Shown: positions 33,275 through 41,763, numbered from the stretch's first letter. The stretch is DNA of 64,000 bases from Streptomyces sp. GQFP (GCF_021545335.1 NZ_CP089312.1:6572001-6636000), one strand, 5' to 3'. Made by a program: numbers and translations. The notes: generated by a model not told the origin, from the letters alone.

Positions 33275-34132
33275 ATGAAGCTGCTGCGAGTCGGTACGGC
33301 GGGTGCGGAGCGGCCCGCGCTGCTCGACGCCGAGGGAACCCTGCGGGACCTCTCGGGGGTCGTCCCGGACATCGACGGGCCGCTGCTCGCCGACGACGCG
33401 GCGCTCGGCCGGATCCGGGCCGCCGCCGACGCCGGTGAGCTGCCCGCGCTGGACGCCACCGGGCTGCGGATCGGGCCGCCGCTGACCGGCATCGGCAAGG
33501 TCGTGTGCATCGGGCTCAACTACCACGACCACGCCCGCGAGACCGGCGCCGAGCCGCCCGCCGAGCCGGTGATCTTCTTCAAGGCGGCGGACACGGTCGT
33601 CGGGCCGTACGACACGGTGCTCGTGCCGCGCGCCTCGACGAAGACCGACTGGGAGGTCGAGCTGGCGGTTGTCATCGGACGTACGGCCCGCTACCTCGGC
33701 TCGCACGAGGAGGCGCTCGCGCATGTCGCCGGGTACGCGGTCGCGCACGACGTGTCCGAGCGGGAGTTCCAGCTGGAGCGGGGCGGGACGTGGGACAAGG
33801 GGAAGAACTGCGAGACGTTCAACCCGCTGGGGCCGTGGCTTGTCACCTCGGACGAGGTGGGGGATCCGCAGGGGTTGGCTCTGCGGTTGTGGGTGAACGG
33901 GGAGTTGAAGCAGGACGGGACGACTGCGGAGCAGATTTTCGGCGTTGCCGAAGTTGTGCGGTATGTCAGTCAGTTCATGACCTTGTATCCGGGGGATGTG
34001 ATCAATACGGGGACGCCGGCGGGGGTTGCGTTGGGGGCGCCCGAGCCTAAGCCGTTCCTGCGGGCTGGGGATGTGGTGGAGCTGGAGATCGAGGGGCTCG
34101 GGCGTCAGCGGCAGGAGTTCAAGGACGCGTGA
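33275..34132 (+). CDS. Fumarylacetoacetate hydrolase family protein
   Basis: This 285-residue protein has the FAH fold: IGKVVCIGLNYHDHARETGA, EPVIFFKAADTVVGP, the metal ligands in TDWEVELAVVIG, HDVSEREFQLERGGTWDKGK and INTGTPAGVALG. Members cleave or hydrate beta-diketo or 2-oxo acids (for example acylpyruvates, 2-keto-3-deoxy-sugar acids) with Mg or Mn. Near its 3' end the codon use becomes T-ending, and the gene overlaps by 14 bases the convergent condensation-protein gene. Confidence 0.9.
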   Translation: MKLLRVGTAGAERPALLDAEGTLRDLSGVVPDIDGPLLADDAALGRIRAAADAGELPALDATGLRIGPPLTGIGKVVCIGLNYHDHARETGAEPPAEPVIFFKAADTVVGPYDTVLVPRASTKTDWEVELAVVIGRTARYLGSHEEALAHVAGYAVAHDVSEREFQLERGGTWDKGKNCETFNPLGPWLVTSDEVGDPQGLALRLWVNGELKQDGTTAEQIFGVAEVVRYVSQFMTLYPGDVINTGTPAGVALGAPEPKPFLRAGDVVELEIEGLGRQRQEFKDA

Positions 34133-35600
34133 GGGTTCCTGTGGGTTGGTTGTCGGCCGCGCGCCGGTGGGGGCTGATCGCGCAGTTCCCCGCGCCCCTA
34201 AAAGGTGCCTGCCGCGCCGCCGTTGAGATGATCAGGTCCTTCAGCCGGCTGACGTACAACCGCATGTTCTTCTCTGCGATGTCCGTGTCGGGGTAGCGGG
34301 CCGCGAACTGGAGGCCCTCGTGGAGGCGGGTGGTCCAGGCGCAGACCTGGTCGCCGTAGGACACCCGGATCAGGCCGTACGCGTTGAGGTTCTGCCAGTG
34401 TTCCGAGCCCGGTACGGCACGTGTGTCCACGAAGGAGACGATCGAGTACAGGTCCGGTGAGGTGGGCCGGAAGTCGGAGCCCAGGAGCTTCAGTACGCGG
34501 GCGATGGGCATCCTCGACAGGGGCCGTTTCGCCCGCAGTGCGGTGCGGACCAGGTCAAGGGCGCCGTCGAAGTCCGACACCTGGCCCACCGGGATCTCGA
34601 TCGGCGCGCCGCCCACGTACCAGCCCACCGAGTCCGACCACTCCGACCTGGCCCGGGTGTGGAAGGGCACGACCGTGCGGTAGACCTGTACGCCGCTGAT
34701 CTCGCGCACGATGAGCGCGGTGGCCGCGAGGATGCCGATCATGCTGCCGCCGTACGGACGGCAGTACGCCTCGAAGGCCGCCGCGTCCGCGTCGTCCGTG
34801 AGCCACTCCTGCATCAACTTCTGGGTGGGCAGCGGCCCTTCGGGGTCGAGGCCGAGGTCGACGGGGAAGTTGGGCAGCTTGCCGTCGCAGCGGGCGATGA
34901 ACTTCCGCCAGTCGGCGACGATCGCGTGCGTCTCGTCGATCCCGTCGGCGTGTGTACGTTCGGTCGCGCAGAAGTCGACGTAACTGGCGACCGGCGCCGA
35001 GTCCACCGTCCTGCCGTCGAGGCCGGCCGTGTAGAGCTGGTGGATCTCGGCGGGGATGCGACAGATCGAGTACGAGTCGACGTTGGTGTGGTCGAACGCC
35101 ATGTAGACGCTGGTGCTGTCGTCCCTGACGACCGCGCTGTAGATGAAGTTCGGCCAGGTCAGCGCGTCCGCCGCGATGTCGAACCGGTCCTGCAGATAGC
35201 GCGGGAGTGCCGCCCCGTCCTGGAAGTCGCCGACATCCTCGCGGTGCAGGACGACGGCCTCGGGGGAGAGGGTGAAGCGCCGCAGCTCGTCGGGGCCGTC
35301 CGCCCAGCGGAAGCCGCTGCGCAGGGTCTCGTGGCGCAGCGTCCAGGCCCGCAACGCGCCCTGGAGGACGTCGAGATCGACCCGCCCGGGGATGTCGAAG
35401 GCCGTGCCGAGCCAGGTCGGTACGAACAGGCCGTCCTCGCGCACCGATCGTGCGGTCCGGACGTGGGCCTCCTGTACGTACGCGGGTGGGCGGGCATCCT
35501 CGGGCAGCCCGGCCACGGTCTCGACGGTCGTCGGATGCAGGGTCCAGGTCACGAGCCGTCCGGGCCGGATCTCGCAACGCTGGATATCGGTGATTCGCAC
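34119..35600 (-). CDS. Stand-alone condensation-domain (NRPS-like/acyltransferase) protein
   Basis: The product is a 493-residue single condensation domain without carrier or adenylation domains. The active-site motif appears as MAFDHTNVDSYS, so the second catalytic-type His and Asp of HHxxxDG are present but the first His is Asp. Other condensation features are LRHETLRSGFRW, SDSVGWYVGGAPIEIPV and YGLIRVSYGD. Free-standing members transfer acyl groups in lipid or small-molecule tailoring; the product is unknown. The GTG start has GGAG seven bases before it. The last 30 residues are translated from an intergenic repeat (34150-34204), so the original stop may be lost. Confidence 0.8.
   Translation of the reverse strand: MRITDIQRCEIRPGRLVTWTLHPTTVETVAGLPEDARPPAYVQEAHVRTARSVREDGLFVPTWLGTAFDIPGRVDLDVLQGALRAWTLRHETLRSGFRWADGPDELRRFTLSPEAVVLHREDVGDFQDGAALPRYLQDRFDIAADALTWPNFIYSAVVRDDSTSVYMAFDHTNVDSYSICRIPAEIHQLYTAGLDGRTVDSAPVASYVDFCATERTHADGIDETHAIVADWRKFIARCDGKLPNFPVDLGLDPEGPLPTQKLMQEWLTDDADAAAFEAYCRPYGGSMIGILAATALIVREISGVQVYRTVVPFHTRARSEWSDSVGWYVGGAPIEIPVGQVSDFDGALDLVRTALRAKRPLSRMPIARVLKLLGSDFRPTSPDLYSIVSFVDTRAVPGSEHWQNLNAYGLIRVSYGDQVCAWTTRLHEGLQFAARYPDTDIAEKNMRLYVSRLKDLIISTAARQAPFRGAGNCAISPHRRAADNQPTGTLTRP
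34150..34204 (+). repeat. GC-rich intergenic repeat element
   Basis: CCGGTGGGGGCTGATCGCG then CAGTTCCCCGCGCCCCTAAA is one copy of an element seen again at 39549-39740, 43280-43315 and 53291-53545. GGGGC/GCCCC and CGCG/CGCG can pair. It lies at the convergent ends of two genes and inside the tail of one. Confidence 0.85.
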
Positions 35601-35766
35601 GGGACTTCTCCGTTCGCATGCGTGTCCCCGGGCTCCTGGCTCTCGCCCGATGACACGTGCAGACCAACGACCGGAGACATCCGGAGGAAACGCCACCGCT
35701 TCAGGGTTGGGCAGATCCCCTCCAGTCACCCTTCAGTCCCTTACGTCTCTCTCACGTCCCTCCCGG

Positions 35767-36630
35767 TTACTTCAGGAGGTCGGCCAGGCGGCGCCAGCCG
35801 TCGCGGGGGAGGACGTCCCGGGGTCGGTCCTCGACGACTTGGAGGGTGACGTGGTCCGCGCCCGCGGTGAGGAAGGCGTCGATCCGGCCGCGGATCCGGT
35901 CGTCGTCGCCCCAGGCGTACACCGCGTCGATCAGCCGGTCGCTGCCGCCGTCCGTGAAGTCGCTCTCCGTGAAGCCGATGCGCAGGAAATTGTTGGTGTA
36001 GTTCGGCAGTCCCAGGTACATGGAGAGGTAGTCGCGGGCGGTCGCGCGGGCCCGGTCCGGGTCCGAGTCCAGGACCACCTTCAACTCCGGTGCCAGCAGC
36101 GGGAGTTCGCCCAGCGCCTCGCGGGCCTGGGCGGTGTGTTCGGGGGTCACGAGGTACGGGTGCGAGCCGGCCGCGCGGTCCCGGGAGAGCCTCAGCATCT
36201 TCGGGCCCAGCGCGGCCAGCACCCGGCGTTCGGCGGGGTGTCCGGCCGCGTCCAGGGCGTCCAGGTACTCGACCATCGTGGCGTACGGGCGGCGGTACCG
36301 CTCCGTCAGCGGGGCGTGGCTCACGCCGAGGCCGAGCAGGAAGCGGCCGGGGTGGGCTGCCTCCAACTCCGCGGCCTCGGACGCCGTTTCGGTGGCCCCG
36401 TACTGCCAGATGCTCTGGATGCCGGTCGCCACGACGAGCCGCGAGGTCGCCTCGACGAGCGGAACGGCGTGCCGTACGCCCGGGCTGCCGCCCAACCAGA
36501 GGGCGCCGAAGCCCAGTTCCTCCAGTTCGGCGGTGGCCTCCGCCCGTTCGGTGAGCCCGTCGGGGTCCTCCGCGCGCAGCCCGCCGCTCCAGATGCCGTA
36601 CCGCCCGAGGGTTTCCTTCAATGACGTCAT
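35767..36630 (-). CDS. LLM-class F420-dependent oxidoreductase (TIGR03620-like)
   Basis: This 287-residue protein is related to the luciferase-like monooxygenase barrel. It opens RYGIWSGGLRAEDPDGLTE, then ELEELGFGALWLGGSPG, VVATGIQSIWQYGA, RFLLGLGVSHAPLTERY, LAALGPKMLRLSRDRAAG and GADHVTLQV. These match F420-dependent oxidoreductases of actinobacteria. The substrate is unknown. The ATG at 36630 is chosen; an in-frame upstream start at 36675 adds 15 basic residues. It is transcribed in the same direction as a heme-degrading-domain gene 65 bases upstream. Confidence 0.88.
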   Translation of the reverse strand: MTSLKETLGRYGIWSGGLRAEDPDGLTERAEATAELEELGFGALWLGGSPGVRHAVPLVEATSRLVVATGIQSIWQYGATETASEAAELEAAHPGRFLLGLGVSHAPLTERYRRPYATMVEYLDALDAAGHPAERRVLAALGPKMLRLSRDRAAGSHPYLVTPEHTAQAREALGELPLLAPELKVVLDSDPDRARATARDYLSMYLGLPNYTNNFLRIGFTESDFTDGGSDRLIDAVYAWGDDDRIRGRIDAFLTAGADHVTLQVVEDRPRDVLPRDGWRRLADLLK

Positions 36631-36694
36631 GTGCAGTCCCAACCGGAGGCTCCCTCGGGATAATTCCCGACGCACGAGCTCCGCTGCACCGTGG

Positions 36695-37240
36695 CTACAC
36701 CTTGAGGAACGTCTCCAGTGCCTCCACCACCAGCCGGTGGTCCTGGAGTTGGGGCAGCCCGGACACCGTCACCGACCCGATGACACCCACGCCCTCGACG
36801 GTGATCGGGAAGGAGCCGCCATGGGCCGCATAGACGTCCGGGTCGAGGCGCGAGTCGTCCTCGAACGTCGTGCCCTTGGCGCGGAACCGGGCGCCCACCA
36901 GGTAGGAGGAGGCGCCGTAGCGCGCCACGACCCGGCGCTTGCGGTCGATCCAGGCGTCGTTGTCGGGGGTCGAGCCGGGCAGAGCGGCGTGGAAGAGCTG
37001 CTGACCGGCCCGGTGGATGTCGATCGCCACCGGCGCCTGCCGCTCCCGCGCCAGCTCCACCAGCAGCGAACCCAGCGCCCACGCGTCCTCGTGACCGAAC
37101 TGCCGGAACACCAAGTGCCGTTCCTGCGCTTCGAGTTCCTCGACGCTCGGGGTGAGTTCGGGTGCGATGCGCGGCCCGAGCGAGGGCTGTCCGCCCGCCT
37201 TGTGCCCGCCGGCCTTCTGGCTGTGGCTGTGGCTGGTCAT
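36695..37240 (-). CDS. UPF0303 / heme-degrading-domain (GlcG-HbpS type) protein
   Basis: This 181-residue protein has a disordered His/Gly/Lys-rich start (SHSHSQKAGGHKAGG). The DUF336-like fold follows: RHLVFRQFGHEDAWALGSLL, ERQAPVAIDIHRAGQQLFHA, RKRRVVARYGASSYLVG, YAAHGGSFPITVEGVGVIG and VSGLPQLQDHRLVVEAL. Relatives bind or degrade heme or cobalamin-like cofactors, but many have no known activity. Its ATG overlaps the stop of the Gfo/Idh oxidoreductase in an ATGA, so the two are coupled and probably handle the same substrate. Confidence 0.87.
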   Translation of the reverse strand: MTSHSHSQKAGGHKAGGQPSLGPRIAPELTPSVEELEAQERHLVFRQFGHEDAWALGSLLVELARERQAPVAIDIHRAGQQLFHAALPGSTPDNDAWIDRKRRVVARYGASSYLVGARFRAKGTTFEDDSRLDPDVYAAHGGSFPITVEGVGVIGSVTVSGLPQLQDHRLVVEALETFLKV

Positions 37241-38319
37241 CGCAGGGTCACCGTCACCTTCTCGTTCGCGGAACGCCGGGCCGCTTCCAGTACGTCGAGG
37301 GCGGCAGCCGCCTCCAGGGCGGTCACCGGGTTGGGGCCACCGTCGCGCAGGGCGGCGGCGATCGCCGAGTAGTACTTCTCGTACGAGCCGGGCAGCGTCG
37401 GCTCCGGCCGCCCGCCACCCGTGAGCGGGGACTCGCCGGCCCCGACCCGCCCCCACATGCTCTCGGGTTCGAGCCCCCAACCGGCGTCACCAGGGCCCCC
37501 GCCCGCCTTCAGGGTGTCCTCCTGCGGATCGAGGCCGTACTTCACGTATCCGGCGCGCGAGCCCAACACCCGGAAGCGCGGCCCGAGTTGCGCGGTGGTC
37601 GCCGACACGTACAGATGACTGCGGACACCGCTCGTGTGGGTGAGCGCGATGAACGTGTCGTCGTCGGTCTCGGCGCCCTCGCGGCGGATGTCCGTCTCGG
37701 CGTAGACGGAGTCGACGGGTCCGAAGAGGACGAGAGCCTGGTCGACGACATGACTGCCCAGGTCGTACAGGAGCCCGCCGATCTCCGCCGGATCGCCGGA
37801 CTCGCGCCAGCCACCCTTGGTCTGGGGCCGCCACCGCTCGAACCGCGACTCGAACCGCCACACGTCACCCAGCTCGCCCTCGGCGATCAGCTTGCGGAGC
37901 GTCCGGAAGTCATGATCCCAGCGGCGGTTCTGGAAGACGGAGAGGAGCAGTCCCTGCTGGTCGGCGAGGGCGGCCAGCTCACGCGCCTCGGCGGCCGTGC
38001 CCGCGACCGGCTTGTCGACCACGACGGGGAGGCCTGCCTTGAGGGCGGTGGTCGCCAGGGGTACGTGCGTCTTGTTCGGGGACGCGATGACGACCAGGTC
38101 CAGCTCGGCGGCGCGGGCGAACAGGTCTTCGGGCGTCGCGGCGATCCGTACGTCCGGGAAACCGGCGCGGGCCTGGGCCTGCCGCTCGGGGTTGGCGGTG
38201 ACGACCGTGTCGAGGACGAGGCCCTCGGTGGCGGCGATCAGCGGGGCGTGGAAGACGGAGCCCGCGAGGCCGTAGCCGACGAGGCCGATGCGCAGGGGAG
38301 TGCCAGTCGTACCAGTCAT
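37237..38319 (-). CDS. Gfo/Idh/MocA family oxidoreductase
   Basis: This 360-residue NAD(P)-dependent sugar or inositol-type dehydrogenase has the Rossmann motif GLVGYGLAGSVFHAPLI, the family EKP equivalent VVDKPVAGTAAEA, and FQNRRWDHDFRTLRKLI with the probable catalytic His-containing GGLLYDLGSHVVDQALVL. The ATG at 38319 lies just inside the operator region; a longer reading from 38355 would run through the operator and is rejected. It is divergent from a ROK repressor gene and coupled to the UPF0303 gene. Confidence 0.92.
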   Translation of the reverse strand: MTGTTGTPLRIGLVGYGLAGSVFHAPLIAATEGLVLDTVVTANPERQAQARAGFPDVRIAATPEDLFARAAELDLVVIASPNKTHVPLATTALKAGLPVVVDKPVAGTAAEARELAALADQQGLLLSVFQNRRWDHDFRTLRKLIAEGELGDVWRFESRFERWRPQTKGGWRESGDPAEIGGLLYDLGSHVVDQALVLFGPVDSVYAETDIRREGAETDDDTFIALTHTSGVRSHLYVSATTAQLGPRFRVLGSRAGYVKYGLDPQEDTLKAGGGPGDAGWGLEPESMWGRVGAGESPLTGGGRPEPTLPGSYEKYYSAIAAALRDGGPNPVTALEAAAALDVLEAARRSANEKVTVTLR

Positions 38320-38326
38320 GGTGTCC

Positions 38327-38351
38327 ACTTTGGCAACGCTGTTGCCAAAGT
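38327..38351. promoter_or_regulatory. Perfect palindromic operator, probably for the ROK regulator
   Basis: ACTTTGGCAAC (38327-38337), a three-base centre and GTTGCCAAAGT (38341-38351) form a perfect 25-bp palindrome between the divergent oxidoreductase and ROK genes. Palindromes of this size next to a ROK gene are normally autoregulatory operators. Confidence 0.8.
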
Positions 38352-38375
38352 GCAAGCAGCGGGGAGAATGGTTCT

Positions 38376-39524
38376 GTGAACAGGACGAGTGCCGCAGCCA
38401 CGGCCATCACCGGCACCACAGGCACCACCGGCACCACAGGCATCGCCACGGCTCCCGGGGCGAATCTGCTGGCCCTGCGCAGTCACAACACCGCGCTGGT
38501 GCTCGACCTGCTCCGGACGGCGGGCCCGGACGGCATCAGCCGCCTCGAACTGGCCGAGCGCACCGGTCTCACCCCCCAGGCGGTCAGCAAGATCACCGCC
38601 CGGCTGCGTACGGAGGGCCTGGCCGCGGAAGCGGGCCACCGCGCGTCGACGGGCGGCAAGCCGCGCACGGTGCTGCGCCTGGTCCCAGGGGCGGGGCACG
38701 CGATCGGCGTCCACCTGGACCGTGACGAGGTACGGACCCTGCTGGTCGACCTCACGGGCGCGGTGGTGGCGGAGCGGCTGTCCCCGCTGGACCTCGGCGC
38801 GGGTGCGGACGTGGTGGTGGAGAGGGTGGCCAGGGAGGTGGAGGCGCTGCTCGACGGCGGTCCGGAGGACGTCCTGGGGGTCGGCGTCGCGCTCCCGGGC
38901 CCGCTGGACCACGCGCGGGGCGTACTACACCGGGTGACGGGATTCCCCGAGTGGGACGGATTCCCGCTACGGGATGAGCTGGCGGGGCGGCTCGGGGTGC
39001 CGGTGGCCGTAGACAAGGACACCAACGCGGCGGCGCTTGGGCTGGCGGTCGGGGGCGAGGACGGCTCCTTCGCGTACCTGCACCTCGGTACGGGGCTCGG
39101 GGCGGGGCTGGTGATCGGCGGGGCGTTGCACCGGGGGGCGCGGACGGGCGCGGGTGAGTTCGGCCACCAGGTCATCCAGTTGGACGGACCACTGTGCGGG
39201 TGCGGGGACCGGGGGTGCATTGAGGCGCTGTGTCTGGGGGCGGTGGCTCGGGGGGAGCTGGACGAGGCGGCGCGTGTGTTGGGGGCTGGGGCGGCGAATC
39301 TGGTGGGGCTGCTTGATATCGACCGGGTGCTGTTGGGGGGTCGCACGGTGGCTGCGGATCCGGAGCGTTTTGTGCGGGGGGTCGCGGCGGTTGTCGCCGA
39401 GCGGGCTCGGCGGGAGGGGGTGGAGGTGGCGGTGCCTGTGGGGGTTGCTTCTGGTGGGGTGCGGGGGGTTGCGGTGGGGGCGGCCCAGTTGCTCCTTGCG
39501 CCGCTGTTCGGGCGGGCCGACTAG
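38376..39524 (+). CDS. ROK family transcriptional repressor
   Basis: The product has 382 residues. A short Thr/Gly repeat (residues 12-22, from a 9-bp DNA repeat) precedes a MarR-like winged helix (LRSHNTALVLDLLRTAGPDG, ISRLELAERTGLTPQAVSKI). The ROK sugar-kinase-like part has DKDTNAAALGLAVGG, HLGTGLGAGLVIGGALHRGA, GEFGHQVIQ and the zinc motif CGCGDRGCIEAL. Such proteins usually sense a sugar. It starts with GTG and is divergent from the Gfo/Idh gene across a palindromic operator. It is followed directly by a tandem repeat array. Confidence 0.92.
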   Translation: MNRTSAAATAITGTTGTTGTTGIATAPGANLLALRSHNTALVLDLLRTAGPDGISRLELAERTGLTPQAVSKITARLRTEGLAAEAGHRASTGGKPRTVLRLVPGAGHAIGVHLDRDEVRTLLVDLTGAVVAERLSPLDLGAGADVVVERVAREVEALLDGGPEDVLGVGVALPGPLDHARGVLHRVTGFPEWDGFPLRDELAGRLGVPVAVDKDTNAAALGLAVGGEDGSFAYLHLGTGLGAGLVIGGALHRGARTGAGEFGHQVIQLDGPLCGCGDRGCIEALCLGAVARGELDEAARVLGAGAANLVGLLDIDRVLLGGRTVAADPERFVRGVAAVVAERARREGVEVAVPVGVASGGVRGVAVGAAQLLLAPLFGRAD

Positions 39525-39548
39525 GGGGTTGTTGGTTGGGTGCGGGCC

Positions 39549-39740
39549 GGTGGGGGCTGGTCGCGGAGTTTCCCGCGCCCCTAAAAGCGGCCGGTGGGGG
39601 CTGGTCGCGGAGTTTCCCGCGCCCCTAAAAGCGGCCGGTGAGGGTGATCGCGGAGTTTCCCGCGTCCCTAAAAGCGGCCGGTGGGGGTGATCGCGGAGTT
39701 TCCCGCGTCCCTGAAGGACGGGCCGGTGGGGGCTGGTCGC
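39549..39740 (+). repeat. Tandem array of the GC-rich intergenic element
   Basis: Four complete units of about 44 bp begin at 39549, 39593, 39637 and 39680, each with GGTG(G/A)GGG, then GCGGAGTTTCCCGCG, then CCCCTAAAA or a close variant. A fifth, partial unit begins at 39725. The array fills the gap between the convergent ROK and GNAT genes. Units differ from the dispersed copies by CGGAGTTTCCC in place of CGCAGTTCCCC. Confidence 0.92.
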
Positions 39741-39759
39741 CCGCCACCCCCGGTATCGG

Positions 39760-40329
39760 TCAGGCGGCGGGGTGGACCCGGAGAAGGAGCAGGTCATACT
39801 CCGGGCCGTCGGCGCTGTTGCGGTACGGGCCGGCGTACTCGTACCCGAGCCGGTCGTACAGACCGCGACCGCCGGTGTTGTCAGGGCGGACCAACAGGGA
39901 GGACCACTCGGGGTTGATGGCCTTGAGCAGCTCGGCGTGCAGCCGTGAGCCGATGCCCTGGGACTGCCACGAGGGACTGACGGCCAGTTCGCACAGCCCC
40001 ATGAGACGGCCTGCGCGGACGTGCTCGGGGATGTCCGGCAACAGGGTGGGCCCGTACCAATATTCCGGCGTGCATGGGAACGCGTAGCCGAATCCCACCA
40101 TCGTGCCGTGCGCGTACGCGGCGACCAGGGTGAAGCCCTCGTGCCGGAGGTGGCCGACGACCTGGCGGCGCAGCGCGGCGGCGGACAGGCCGTCGGTGGA
40201 TGCGCCCGGGGTGTTGACGAGTTCGGGGTGAGCGTCGGCCCAGATGTCGGCGATGGTGTCGAGCAGGGGCGGGACCTGGCCGGTCCCGTAGGTGCGGATC
40301 ACGACGTCTGTGCGGGTGCTCGGGGTCAC
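39760..40329 (-). CDS. GNAT family N-acetyltransferase
   Basis: This 189-residue protein has the acetyl-CoA-binding pattern LCELAVSPSWQSQGIGSRLH and the final GRGLYDRLGYEYAGPYRNSA. The upstream part (VAAYAHGTMVGFGYAFPC) is the usual beta hairpin. The GTG start has GGAGGAGG seven bases before it and overlaps the end of a decayed regulator (GTGA), showing that the two once formed an operon. In Streptomyces such acetyltransferases often sit behind an XRE regulator. The acceptor is unknown. Confidence 0.88.
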   Translation of the reverse strand: MTPSTRTDVVIRTYGTGQVPPLLDTIADIWADAHPELVNTPGASTDGLSAAALRRQVVGHLRHEGFTLVAAYAHGTMVGFGYAFPCTPEYWYGPTLLPDIPEHVRAGRLMGLCELAVSPSWQSQGIGSRLHAELLKAINPEWSSLLVRPDNTGGRGLYDRLGYEYAGPYRNSADGPEYDLLLLRVHPAA

Positions 40330-40911
40330 GGCCGTCCTCCTCCGGTGGCGGTGGTGGTGGTGCGGTACTCCTCGATCCAGCTCGCGACCGCGGGGACGCG
40401 GTTGTGCCGCTGGAGCGCGCCCGCGACGCTGTGCAGCGATTGCAGCAGCCGGTCGGAACGCACTTCGGGGAGAAACTGCAGGAGTCGGCCCGCGGCCTCG
40501 GCGGCTGCCTCCGGCTCGGGTCGCTCCCTCACCGAATGCTGGATGGCGATGTCGGCGGTGTACAGAGCGCGGTTTCGGGCGAACGCCGTCCCGGCGTCTG
40601 TTTCTCGGCACCGAGACGCAGAGACAGGACCGCGCATGCGCCGTCCAGCAGGAACGTGCGCCGTTCCACCCAGCCACCCTCCTGCTCCAGCCCGTACGTG
40701 CCGGCGGCCGGTGGTATGGACAGTGCTGTTGCTCCCATGCGGCCACCAACCGTGCGTTGCACCCGACCGCCTCGCCCAGCGAGGTATCCACTTCGACGAT
40801 GCGTTTCGCGAACTCCTGGCGAGACATCTGGAATTCGTCCACGCGCACGGCGCGCAGTTGGACGTTGGGGCTATGGCGACGGTCGGCCATACCGGGCTCC
40901 GGTGGCAGCAT
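40326..40911 (-). pseudogene. Decayed XRE-type regulator gene (at least two frameshifts)
   Basis: Three frames each carry one part of a Streptomyces regulator. From 40911: HSPNVQLRAVRVDEFQMSRQ and EFAKRIVEVDTSLGEAVGCN, the helix-turn-helix end. From about 40700: GLEQEGGWVERRTFLLDGAC. From about 40580 to the stop at 40326: RNRALYTADIAIQHSV and LLQFLPEVRSDRLLQSLHSV, the helical C-terminus. The frames do not join, so at least two indels are present. The stop still overlaps the GTG of the acetyltransferase. Confidence 0.75.
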
Positions 40912-40968
40912 CCGTGTGTCGACAGGGGTGCGGAGACCGTGCCGCTCCCGTCTCCGTCATGCCCCGAT

Positions 40969-41279
40969 CTTGAGGCCGGATCACCCGCGCCGGCGGGAGC
41001 GCGGCGGATCTGCTGTTCCCCCGCATCGACCCCTCCGCCGTCCCGGCCGTGGTCGACGGCGACTGCGCCCTTGGCGAGGACGACTTCATGAGCGGTGCCA
41101 CGGAGGACCGTTACCCGGACCACTTCGGCCTCGCACCCGGTATCAACGGCGGCGGGGACGACATCGCCCGTGCCACCGTCGCCGACCGGCTCGCCAGGCT
41201 CCCGCACCACCAGATCGTCCTCGGCCACGACGTGACGGCGAACGCGGACTTCCTCGCCAAGCTGGCGGGCGTCCAGTAA
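40969..41279 (+). pseudogene. Coding relic, 5' end missing
   Basis: An open frame with strong third-position GC begins right after a TGA near 40967 and ends at 41279. It reads ITRAGGSAADLLFPRIDPSA, then GDCALGEDDFMSGATEDRYP, then PGINGGGDDIARATVADRLA and a final GHDVTANADFLAKLAGVQ. It has no good start codon or ribosome site, so it appears to be the tail of a lost gene. I do not recognise the family. Confidence 0.45.
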
Positions 41280-41439
41280 CCGACCTCTCCGGGAACGTCG
41301 TTCAGCGCCATCCCCCGTGCTTGGGCCTGGACGACGTCGGAGGCCTGGCAGCTGCCTCGACCGCAGCCGCTGGGGCTCCGTTGCGTGTACGTGCCCGTGC
41401 GCGTGGACCTGGGCAAGAACTCGTCGATACGCCCGCGGA

Positions 41440-41763
41440 GATGCGGGGGTCGATGGTGGACGGCGCGGTGAAGGTTCCCGTCTTCGACCCGGCCCGGGTC
41501 CACAGCCACTCGACGAACATCACCATCGCGCCCGGGGTGACGGCGAGCAGCGGCACGCCGCTCTCGTTGCAGAACTTTGTCCAGCTCGCCCACTCCTGGG
41601 GGTAGCCGCTGCGGGTCCGTTCCGAGCGGCCGTCGGCGACGGTGCGCACGGCCCGGTGGTCGATGTGCTCCTGCACGGCCCGGGTCGCGGCGTCGTAATC
41701 CTCGGGCCCGGCCGGCGCCGCCGGGATGAAGCCCCCTTCGACCGCCTTCAGGCTGTCTGGCAT
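41440..41763 (-). pseudogene. Truncated tyrosine recombinase (integrase), N-terminal part
   Basis: The frame opens at ATG 41763 (MPDSLKAVEGGFIPAAPAGP). It continues with the SAM-like N-terminal domain of phage-type integrases: TRSGYPQEWASWTKFCNESG, VPLLAVTPGAMVMFVEWLWT and APSTIDPRISAGVS. Homology stops near 41450; the frame then continues as arginine-rich nonsense to 41302. The whole catalytic domain with R-H-R-Y is missing. It marks a lost mobile element. Confidence 0.65.

Noticed and set aside
34119-35600. Start of a non-ribosomal peptide biosynthetic cluster
   Set aside because: No carrier, adenylation or tailoring genes adjoin; it is a lone condensation-type domain.
38319-38355. N-terminal extension of the Gfo/Idh protein
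   Set aside because: It would be translated from the palindromic operator; the ATG at 38319 begins directly before the Rossmann fold.
39549-39740. CRISPR-like periodic repeats
   Set aside because: The 44-bp units are near-identical throughout, with no unique spacers and no cas genes nearby.
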